Source: Alkalimonas amylolytica (GTDB taxonomy: Bacteria; Pseudomonadota; Gammaproteobacteria; Enterobacterales; Alteromonadaceae). Taken from it: 64,000 nt of DNA. The stretch covers positions 266,896 to 330,895 of the forward strand of contig NZ_FNRM01000002.1 in the NCBI RefSeq assembly GCF_900107845.1, read 5' to 3'. The position numbers and the translations under genes are program-made. Shown here piece after piece: positions 57,680 through 64,000 of this stretch. The notes under the pieces are model-generated. The model was not told the origin of the DNA, made no database searches, and worked only from the letters and a program-made list of their open reading frames with translations. The stretch's first letter is position 1; each line of letters begins with the position of its first letter.

Positions 57680-60001
57680 TTAGCTGACACTCTCCGACTC
57701 AATCCAATCACATATTTCTAAAGCCCGGCCCTTTAAGTCTTCCCGCCCTGAGCTTGTTATTTTGTGAAGGGTGTAATTGCATTTTTTTAGCTTTTGACGA
57801 ATATGCCGATCTTTATGTTTTGCGCTAAGGTCTTGGAATTTCGTTCGCATCTCTTCCAAGCAGTCCATTGCCTTATCAAAATCGCCAGACTTTGAGAAAT
57901 CATCACCTCTTCTATATAACACTTGAATTTCCGTATCACAGTATATTTTATGTAAATGGTCGTCTGCCGTACTTATGCTTGACGAAAGTTCATTTAATAT
58001 TTTCTGTGTTTCATCAAACTCATGTTGAAATAGATATCCTCTAGCTAGAGCTAAACACACCTCTATTGATTCAGGATCCAAGTTATGCGCTATTCGGAAT
58101 TGTGCAACTGCTTCATCAACATTTTCTTCAGAGTGAAGTAAAAATCTTCCGAACCAATAATGCAATTGAGGTGTATTGGGGGATAGAACAATTGCAAGCT
58201 CATACTGCTCTCTCGCATCGGAATAATTCCCACTTTTTTGATAAAAGTAGGCCATGAAACGAGCGACTTCAAAATAATCAGGAGACAGACGTTGAGCCTC
58301 TTGCAGTATTTCAAATGCTTTATCATGCTCTGAGTTCGAAATGTGATTTTGGGCATCATATAATTTTCTCGCGATCACCCTGTCTGATTTATCTCTGAAC
58401 TTAATATTTTTTACCAGATATTTATTTCCAGTTCTTCGACTCATTTGTTCTTCAAACATCGAATTCAATTTATTTCTTTTATCTCTAATTTCTTTTTGGA
58501 AGACTTGTGATGGTTTGTGATGTTTTCCTAAATACGCACGGGCAAGCTCTGATAATTGATATGTTGTCTTAACACTTGCACCTTTGGCTATTGACGATTG
58601 AGATAGCATGTTGGTTGCCATCAGTTCTTGAATAGCTTTTTGCGCTTGTAACGCTTCGAAATCATTTAAATATGCTAGTTCAGGAATATCCTTTAACCCT
58701 TGCGCACATTGCATAGAGCTGGTTACTCTCCTAGCATCTGGAGATAGATATTGATACACATTAGACATACAAAAATTCAGGAAGTCATCAGAATTCTGCA
58801 AAACACTTTCCGGACTTAGCCCTGTTTGGACTGAGCTTACAAACCATTTAATATAACTGGGATTCCGATGCATTCTGTTGACATAACCACGTAGCACACT
58901 TTCTTGTAACGTTGATAACGTTGAGACCCCCCTTATTTTTGCTACTGTTCTTAGTAACTGAGAAGCATATGACTCACCGATCCCTTGCAGCTTGATCGGA
59001 TATTCATAAGCTCCTAAACCAATCCTCGAAGTAATAATAATCTTACTTCCTTGAGGAAGAGCACCAACGAACTGCCTTATATTTTCATCTAATATTGTTT
59101 CTAAGTTATCAATAAATAATGCGATTTTAAATGTCGCCAGATATTCGATAACCTCGTCAACATTGCTTTTATCGTAGTCTTCACCAACTATTTTCTTGCC
59201 AATTTCATGAATAACACCCAGAGAACTATCTATAGCTCCTTTAATTTCCCTTATTTCATTCAGTGTAATTTGCGTTGTTTTTGATGTAACCCAAACTACA
59301 GCATCAAAAGGTGAGTTTTTATCTGTTAATTCATACGCTACTTTCAGAGCAAGTGCTGATTTGCCAACCCCGCCCTCACCAACAATAGAAATTACCGGAA
59401 ACCCTCCTAAGCATAGTTGCTTTACCTGCTCTACCTCTTTATCTCGACCAATTAACCCAGTTTCATCAAAATCCGGTATTGGTAGATTATGGTTTACTGA
59501 TTCGTCTACGTCATAACTGACAATATCGAGAGCCAGTACAAAACTTGGATCCTCTTCGAGTTTGCGCAGTGTTTCACCTATGTTTGACCATAAAATTGCT
59601 GTTTCAGACTTTAATAGCTTTCTACAAAAGTCACTAACTATCGGTAAATCATCAAAATTTAGTGGTCGGATGTGCATAACCCTATTTCTAATTGATACTA
59701 TTAATTCTAGACTCTTAGTTTCCTCTTTTATGAATTTAGATACATGTGTTGGAAAGCTGGATCTTTTGTTATTTATTGTTTGAAATGTATCCCCTAGATC
59801 AAGATAGTCGATAATATCATTTAATTCTATATCACCAAAAATACCACCAATATCTTTTTCAATTCTATTCTTTGCTTTTTCAAGCAATCCTGATTCTATG
59901 ATGCTTTCATTGTCAACATACAACTTTATCAATGCCCGCAAATCTTCTTCCAGAGCAGCAATTAATGCATATATTGTCATTCGTGTTAGATTAAATGCCA
60001 C
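57680..60001 (-). CDS. HEPN-STAND(NB-ARC)-TPR protein, candidate anti-phage NTPase
   Basis: A 773-residue protein of three parts. Residues 1-170 are helical with RNRVMH (Arg105, Asn106, His110), the RNxxxH motif of HEPN ribonucleases, in a Swt1-HEPN-like setting. Residues about 180-430 are a STAND ATPase, with Walker A GEGGVGKS (208-215), Walker B IALFIDNLE (Asp298), GSKIIITSR as sensor, and a winged-helix part. From about 550 on, TPR-type repeats (AFEILQEAQRLSPDYFEVARF, AREQYELAIVLSPNTPQLHYW, AVAQFRIAHNLDPESIEVCLA) form a sensor. The layout of effector, switch and sensor is that of bacterial Avs-like defence proteins. The gene is strongly AT-rich, stands alone, and lies in an insertion after modC. 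Defence is inferred from architecture. Confidence 0.85.
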   Translation of the reverse strand: MAFNLTRMTIYALIAALEEDLRALIKLYVDNESIIESGLLEKAKNRIEKDIGGIFGDIELNDIIDYLDLGDTFQTINNKRSSFPTHVSKFIKEETKSLELIVSIRNRVMHIRPLNFDDLPIVSDFCRKLLKSETAILWSNIGETLRKLEEDPSFVLALDIVSYDVDESVNHNLPIPDFDETGLIGRDKEVEQVKQLCLGGFPVISIVGEGGVGKSALALKVAYELTDKNSPFDAVVWVTSKTTQITLNEIREIKGAIDSSLGVIHEIGKKIVGEDYDKSNVDEVIEYLATFKIALFIDNLETILDENIRQFVGALPQGSKIIITSRIGLGAYEYPIKLQGIGESYASQLLRTVAKIRGVSTLSTLQESVLRGYVNRMHRNPSYIKWFVSSVQTGLSPESVLQNSDDFLNFCMSNVYQYLSPDARRVTSSMQCAQGLKDIPELAYLNDFEALQAQKAIQELMATNMLSQSSIAKGASVKTTYQLSELARAYLGKHHKPSQVFQKEIRDKRNKLNSMFEEQMSRRTGNKYLVKNIKFRDKSDRVIARKLYDAQNHISNSEHDKAFEILQEAQRLSPDYFEVARFMAYFYQKSGNYSDAREQYELAIVLSPNTPQLHYWFGRFLLHSEENVDEAVAQFRIAHNLDPESIEVCLALARGYLFQHEFDETQKILNELSSSISTADDHLHKIYCDTEIQVLYRRGDDFSKSGDFDKAMDCLEEMRTKFQDLSAKHKDRHIRQKLKKCNYTLHKITSSGREDLKGRALEICDWIESESVS

Positions 60002-60060
60002 TTTACATTTCCTTCATATAATTATTGATTCAATAGTTGGGAGGGCAGAATAGGGCCATA

Positions 60061-60370
60061 GGGGGCAAGTCTTGACTTTGTCCATTTATCGCCAAAACCC
60101 TGGGGGTCAAGTCTTGACTTTGACCACTTAGCTCATCAAATTCCTCATTGTCGTTTTTAGCACCACTAAGCCCTTAACCTAAAGAACTTTCCAGGAACTG
60201 GCAAGCGGCAATTTATGCATAAAGCGCCAGCAATAGACTCACCAATAAAGTCTGATGCCCCCTGCTGTCGGCAAGAATGCTGAAATCAGTAGACGCTCTT
60301 TGAGCATGAGACAACAGAGCCCCGATATATTATTGCAAGCTATCACCTGGCAAGCATGATGACGGATTCT
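60061..60370. repeat. Transposase 3' remnant plus dispersed repeat, copy B
   Basis: GGGGGTCAAGTCTTGACTTT and the following ~45 bases translate on the minus strand to EEFDELSGQSQDLTP-like residues, the end of the RAYT transposase at 38120. Then come CCTTAACCTAAAG, CTTTCCAGGAACTGGCAAGC and ATTTATGCATAAAGCG, and finally the ~100-bp repeat also found at 34626 and 62207. A partial second GGGGCAAGTCTTGACTTT lies at 60062. No gene is seen in 60002-60398. Confidence 0.8.
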
Positions 60371-60398
60371 TGCAAGATCGCCTGTGATTATAAAATTA

Positions 60399-60932
60399 TT
60401 ACTGTGTCTGTTTTTGTTTTCTGCTCAGCAGTTGTGATAACTGCTGCGTTTCATCTGTGGTACCCCGTACTATGATTCGGCGAGCATCAGCATCAAAGCA
60501 CCATGTTTCTTCTTTACTCCATGCTGTCATGGTCACTCTGTTCGTTAACAGCGTAAACGCAGGGCAAGCCTGATAACCGGCTTTTACTGCTGATTTGTTC
60601 CAGTGGGCACTTATTACGAAATTCCCAACGAAGACCAAGACTAACCCAGTTAAAACGCCTACTGCAGTAATTTTACCGTTATCTGATGATAGAGGTTGTT
60701 TGCGCAAACTGCGCCACAGCCGGTTCACCGCATAACTAAGCATAAATACAAGCGCTACCAGTGCACCAGGGATATAACCGTGAAAACTACTTAGAACAAT
60801 AAGTGGTTTTTCACTGGAAATTTCAGTGAGCTGGATTTGCAGTGAATAAACTAACGTCCAGCAACCAATCACCAGTAATAGGCCAAAGAATAATAGAGCC
60901 AGAAAATCTTTAATTTTAGAGTGTTGATTCAT
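60399..60932 (-). CDS. Three-helix membrane protein, putative immunity protein
   Basis: A 177-residue inner-membrane protein with three helices (about residues 10-32, 50-70 and 88-107) and a C-terminal soluble domain starting AGYQACPAFTLLTNRV. It overlaps the upstream putative effector gene by four bases (ATGA), so the two are translationally coupled. The same layout occurs at 23851-24378. Membrane-embedded partners are typical for immunity against pore-forming toxins. The role is inferred. Confidence 0.65.
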   Translation of the reverse strand: MNQHSKIKDFLALLFFGLLLVIGCWTLVYSLQIQLTEISSEKPLIVLSSFHGYIPGALVALVFMLSYAVNRLWRSLRKQPLSSDNGKITAVGVLTGLVLVFVGNFVISAHWNKSAVKAGYQACPAFTLLTNRVTMTAWSKEETWCFDADARRIIVRGTTDETQQLSQLLSRKQKQTQ

Positions 60933-61846
60933 CGTAATACTGGGAACCCGTTGAGCCTGCGAAGTAAACCAGAGATATGGTTACGGACGTGCGATTCTAA
61001 TTGTCGACGTACGGCATGCCCAGTTGACTGGATGATGTAGTAAAAGCCGTCCTGAATTTCGTTTTTTACATTTCTCTCTGTACGCTCTAAGTGATCAATG
61101 ATCGCTTTGGTTATACCGAAGTGATTGTCCAAAACATATAAAGCGCCAGCAACAACTATGCCGGCGACTATAGCAGCTCCAAGCGGGAGAATAGCAATAG
61201 TGGCAGCAGCGCCCGCAAAATACATACCTGCGGCATAGCCAGCAGCACCAGAGATAACCACTTTCACGAGATCTGTACTAACGTTAGCTATCCAGTTGGT
61301 CCAACGAAACTCGTCTTTCAGAACCCAATCGATAGAGTTGAGTGAAACAGAGAAAATAACAGAAACAATAAAGCCACCTCTGGCAGAAGCACGTAATGCC
61401 TGGCCACCCACACCAATCTTCATTACTTTCGTATTGGTAGCTAAATAGCGGGTGCCGGTAAGCGTTTTCCGCAGCCCTGGTCTTCCTTTGAAAATAACGT
61501 ACTGCTTGCCACCCCGCGTATCAATGTAGTAACGACCAAGTATACTGCCAGAGCGTTTCATCTCTGCCGCCAGTGCAACTAACATTTTGCTATCTGCAGC
61601 GACAGAAATCATATTCGAACCGAATGCTCGGCCTGCCTGCTCCATAGCATCCGCCAGGTTATTACCAGTTATTTGTTCAAAGGCAGCCTCAATTTGCTGT
61701 GGACTTTTTCCTTTATTTTTCTGCTCGGCTACCCACAGCTCAATGAACTCGCGGCAATTTTGTACGAATATATCATGCTGGTTTTCTTTAAAGGCAGTTT
61801 CCAGCTCTACTCGGCGTGTGTAGGGGTGCTGTCGGTTCATATTCAA
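60929..61846 (-). CDS. Putative pore-forming effector
   Basis: A 305-residue protein. The N-terminal ~170 residues are soluble and charged. A long Gly/Ala-rich hydrophobic stretch follows at about 195-245 (VVISGAAGYAAGMYFAGAAA and TIAILPLGAAIVAGIVVAGA), as in glycine-zipper pore formers, and then an amphipathic Arg-rich tail (HAVRRQLESHVRNHISGLLRR). No signal peptide or PAAR/VgrG domain is present. Paired with a downstream membrane protein by ATGA overlap, it looks like a T6SS-type cargo effector or bacteriocin with immunity. I recognise no named family, so this is a structural guess. Confidence 0.55.
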   Translation of the reverse strand: MNMNRQHPYTRRVELETAFKENQHDIFVQNCREFIELWVAEQKNKGKSPQQIEAAFEQITGNNLADAMEQAGRAFGSNMISVAADSKMLVALAAEMKRSGSILGRYYIDTRGGKQYVIFKGRPGLRKTLTGTRYLATNTKVMKIGVGGQALRASARGGFIVSVIFSVSLNSIDWVLKDEFRWTNWIANVSTDLVKVVISGAAGYAAGMYFAGAAATIAILPLGAAIVAGIVVAGALYVLDNHFGITKAIIDHLERTERNVKNEIQDGFYYIIQSTGHAVRRQLESHVRNHISGLLRRLNGFPVLR

Positions 61847-62023
61847 TATCGTTCCTGATGTTTTGGGAAGAGTCCATATTAACTATTGAACCACCTTTGT
61901 TACATTCAATCAAGCAATGTAATTAAATATGCTGGTAACTTGTGATTTTAATTTGTAGGTCAAAACAAAATTAATTGTATATCAGCTTCTGGCACTTAGC
62001 TGGTAGAAATCTAGGTGTGCCAT

Positions 62024-62270
62024 GGGGGGCAGGTGTGCCATGGGGGTCAAGTCTTGACTTTGACCATTTAGCTCATCAAATTCCTCAGTGTCGTTTTGAG
62101 CACTACTAAGCCCTTAACCTAAAGGACTTTCCAGGAACTGGCAAGCGGCAATTTATGCATAAAGCGCAAGCAACAGATTCACCAATGACTATCTGGCGCC
62201 CCCACTGTCAGCAAGAATGCTGAAATCAGTAGACGCTCTTTGAGTATGAGGCAACAGAGCCCCGATATGT
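62024..62270. repeat. Transposase 3' remnant plus dispersed repeat, copy C
   Basis: Same composition as copy B at 60061-60370: GGGGTCAAGTCTTGACTTTG with the RAYT 3' end, CCTTAACCTAAAGGACTTTC, ATTTATGCATAAAGCG and the ~100-bp repeat to AGAGCCCCGATATGTG. A short tandem duplication GTGCCATGGGGG precedes it. The two copies bracket the putative effector/immunity pair. Confidence 0.8.
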
Positions 62271-62280
62271 GATGGTTTCA

Positions 62281-62330
62281 GGTTGGGGTTGAAGACAGTT
62301 GGTTTATGCGCAGGTTAAGGCGATGGCTTT
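62281..62330 (+). pseudogene. Duplicate of the modC 3' end
   Basis: GACAGTTGGTTTATGCGCAG and the 17 bases after it repeat modC 57361-57397 with one change, and looser similarity extends to about 62281. The rest of modC is absent. Together with the antitoxin fragment at 57414 this shows that the sequence junction after modC exists twice, on both sides of the AT-rich insertion. Confidence 0.88.
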
Positions 62331-62342
62331 GTATGAATCATA

Positions 62343-62396
62343 GTTTACTATTTGTAAACCTTAAGCTATACTTAATCAAGTTCACAATAAGTAAAC
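62343..62396 (+). promoter_or_regulatory. Operator-like palindrome before higBA
   Basis: GTTTAC-N5-GTAAAC (62343-62359) is an inverted repeat, and another GTAAAC half-site lies at 62391-62396, 34 bases before the toxin start. Such sites are expected for autoregulation by the antitoxin's helix-turn-helix. Confidence 0.65.
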
Positions 62397-62429
62397 CATA
62401 CTATTAATAAACCACAATGGATGTGATGC

Positions 62430-62738
62430 ATGCACGTAGTGAAACGTGAGCCGTTTGAAACGGCAAAGCTGTTATACCCGAATTGTGCCGAAGCACTTGA
62501 TGCTACCTTCAAAGCACTTAAGCGCAGTGATGCGAAAACACCGGAAGAGTTACGGAAGGTGTTTCCGTCTCTGGACAATTTTAAGTACGTCGATAAATGG
62601 TACGTGATCGATATTGGTGGCAACAAATTGCGATTGATCGCCTTTCTGGAATTTGTTGGTGGTAAGTGCTTTATCAAGCATATTGTGACCCACAAAGAAT
62701 ACGACCGGATTACGGCACAGTACCGGAGCAAGAGCTAA
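62430..62738 (+). CDS. higB: HigB-family toxin (mRNA interferase)
   Basis: A 102-residue basic protein with the HigB pattern: LDATFKALKRSDAKTPEELRKVFPSLDNFKYVDKWYVIDIGGNKLRLIAFLEF and KHIVTHKEYDRI near the end. HigB toxins cleave mRNA on the ribosome. It is 10 bases upstream of the antitoxin gene, the usual higBA order. An operator-like palindrome precedes it. Confidence 0.9.
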   Translation: MHVVKREPFETAKLLYPNCAEALDATFKALKRSDAKTPEELRKVFPSLDNFKYVDKWYVIDIGGNKLRLIAFLEFVGGKCFIKHIVTHKEYDRITAQYRSKS

Positions 62739-62748
62739 GGAGCAGATT

Positions 62749-63168
62749 ATGTTAGATGTTCAGGCAATGAAGTCCTTATCGCAGCAAATCACTCAGGTTA
62801 TGCCTTGGGTGCAAGGAATTAATTCTGATCAGCAATACGATGAACTGCTGGCATTAATGGATGAGCTGGTTGAAGACTACGATGCGAATCAGGTGCTGAT
62901 TGAGTTGCTGTTTCCTGCACTGCAAGAGTACGAAGAAACTGCAGAGCGGTTTAAGGCGTTTAATCAGCGGATAGAGGAATTAGACCCAGGCATAGCCATG
63001 CTTCGGCTGCTGATAGATCAGCACGGCCTTACGCAAAGTGATTTTCAGCAGGAAATAGGCGGTAAATCGCTGGTATCGCAAATACTCAGCGGCAAGCGCT
63101 CGTTAACGCTCGGCCATATCCGCGCATTATCAAAGCGGTTTGATATACCGGCGGCGATGTTTGTTTAA
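62749..63168 (+). CDS. higA: HigA-family antitoxin
   Basis: A 139-residue protein with an acidic N-terminal half that would bind the toxin, and a C-terminal helix-turn-helix (HGLTQSDFQQEIGGKSLVSQILSGKRSLTLGHIRALSKRF). It neutralises HigB and should repress the operon. GGAG lies before the ATG. A fragment of a second copy lies after modC at 57414-57545. Confidence 0.9.
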   Translation: MLDVQAMKSLSQQITQVMPWVQGINSDQQYDELLALMDELVEDYDANQVLIELLFPALQEYEETAERFKAFNQRIEELDPGIAMLRLLIDQHGLTQSDFQQEIGGKSLVSQILSGKRSLTLGHIRALSKRFDIPAAMFV

Positions 63169-63191
63169 TATCGTCGCGGTACATGTAAAAG

Positions 63192-63300
63192 AGCCCAGGG
63201 GTCAAGTCTTGACTTTAACCATTTAGCTCATCAAGTTCCTCAGTTTCGTTTTGAGCACCACGAAGCCTTTAACCTAAAGGACTTTCCAGGAACTGACAAG
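63192..63300. repeat. Transposase 3' remnant, copy D
   Basis: GGGGTCAAGTCTTGACTTTA and the following bases repeat the RAYT 3' end again, followed by CTTTAACCTAAAGGACTTTC and GGAACTGACAAGC. Similarity stops at 63300. It lies directly after higA. Confidence 0.75.
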
Positions 63301-63310
63301 CATGATGAAA

Positions 63311-63404
63311 GAAAAATTCGGGGTCAGAAAGAAAATTCGGGGGAAAATTCGGGGTCAGAACAAAATAAAACAGCAAAATTCGGGGTCAGAACAAAATAAA
63401 ACAG
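63311..63404. repeat. Cluster of TTCGGGGTCAGA motifs
   Basis: AAAATTCGGGGTCAGA occurs three times with a fourth shortened copy, twice followed by ACAAAATAAAACAG. Such motifs are typical of the ends of IS or RAYT-type elements in related bacteria as I recall. No gene accompanies them here. Confidence 0.8.
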
Positions 63405-63477
63405 CTACTTACACCCCACCGCTTTCAGCTGCCTTTGTCGAGACGCTATTCTTTTTGTCGTTTTACCCACCACTAAA

Positions 63478-63545
63478 TATCTAACCTAAAGGACTTTTCC
63501 AGCACTGGCAAGCGGCAATGTATGCATAAATCATCAGCAACAGAT
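63478..63545. repeat. Partial dispersed repeat, copy E
   Basis: CTAACCTAAAGGACTTTTCC, GGCAAGCGGCAATGTATGCA and CAACAGATTCGCCAGTG match the middle part of repeat copies B and C. The stretch 63405-63818 otherwise shows no convincing gene; a 61-codon frame at 63522-63707 overlaps this repeat and is unlikely. Confidence 0.65.
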
Positions 63546-63818
63546 TCGCCAGTGCATGTCTGTTATCTCTGCGGTCAGCAACTCCGCAATATCAAAACTT
63601 GCCCCCTTACAAGATTCGCGTTTCATTGCATCTGGCTGCAACACCTGAAAAAGCGGGCCCAGTGCAGCCTGCGCAAGAGAATTACCAATAGAGATACAGA
63701 TGGCTAAACCAATTCAGAATTGTTAATTTTAACCAACGTTATCATTAAAAAAAAGCAGTAGAAATAATTGAGTGGTAAATGCTATTATTTAGCAACATTA
63801 ATTCTACAAGGAAAGAGA

Positions 63819-64000
63819 ATGCCTTCCGTCCTCGATTTAGCCAAATGCTGTGATGCCGTATACGATAACCTACCTAATGTTACAGGGCTGCAGCTTATTA
63901 CCACCTATGAGCGCCCTCGCCAGGGTTTCTTTGCTGCGTTATTTGAAAAAAACGATCACTATATTTTTGCCATCCGCGGGACCGACGATATCCGCTACGA
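63819..64000 (+). CDS. Lipase class 3-like protein (5' part)
   Basis: An ATG at 63819, 6 bases after AAGGA, opens a frame that runs off the window: MPSVLDLAKCCDAVYDNLP...FFAALFEKNDHYIFAIRGTDD. The N-terminal helix with DAVY and the strand YIFAIRGTDD match the start of class 3 lipases, where the strand precedes the oxyanion-hole turn. The catalytic Ser lies beyond the window. T6SS phospholipase effectors have such domains, and effector-like genes lie nearby, but the role is open. Confidence 0.75.
   Translation, partial: MPSVLDLAKCCDAVYDNLPNVTGLQLITTYERPRQGFFAALFEKNDHYIFAIRGTDDIRY

Noticed and set aside
63522-63707. 61-codon plus-strand frame with several Cys residues
   Set aside because: It overlaps repeat copy E, has no ribosome-binding site and shows no family pattern.

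Overview
The window reads as chromosome of a gammaproteobacterium. The gene repertoire and protein style suggest the Rheinheimera/Alishewanella group or a close relative; this is inferred from recalled similarity, not from a search. Its backbone is a nitrate-respiration and anaerobic-metabolism region. In order it holds narX (-), narGHJI and a PpiC chaperone (+), an M64 peptidase, an FNR-boxed porin, nrdG/nrdD, ubiT (-) with ubiU/ubiV (+), mog, narK with a PP2C/kinase gene (-), a second NarK and nnrS (+), a DGC-domain protein, moeB, a YbaN-like gene and norR (-), ric (+), then moaA-mobA-moaB-moaC-moaD-moaE and modABC (+).

The genes work as one programme. Nitrate enters through NarK-type carriers and is reduced by NarGHI, which needs bis-MGD cofactor. 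Mo uptake (ModABC), molybdopterin synthesis (MoaA-E, MoeB), Mo insertion (Mog) and guanylylation (MobA) supply it. Quinone is made without O2 by UbiTUV and deoxynucleotides by NrdDG. Reactive nitrogen is handled by NnrS, NorR and RIC. The control sites are visible: five perfect FNR boxes (TTGAT-N4-ATCAA) before narG, the porin, nrdG, narK and the DGC gene, plus a one-mismatch box before ubiU; a NarL 7-2-7 site before narG; a sigma-54 promoter before ric beside norR; and a Moco riboswitch before moaA.

Three accessory zones interrupt this backbone. (1) At 0.7-4.1 kb a PAAR-tipped T6SS-type effector is followed by a tandem array of its own C-terminal fragment plus putative immunity gene; one immunity copy is frameshifted at a poly-G tract. 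(2) At 33-41 kb lie small minus-strand genes separated by integron attC sites with no integrase (CALIN-like), a RAYT-type transposase, and a duplicated kinase 3' half. A block shared by both kinase copies ends exactly at a GTTRRRY core, as expected for an attachment site. (3) At 57.4-63.8 kb is an AT-rich insertion bracketed by a duplicated modC 3' end and a broken/intact antitoxin pair. It carries a HEPN-STAND-TPR protein (candidate anti-phage system), a putative pore-forming effector with membrane immunity protein, and HigBA. A lipase-like gene runs off the right edge. Transposase remnants and REP-like repeats are scattered through zones 2 and 3.
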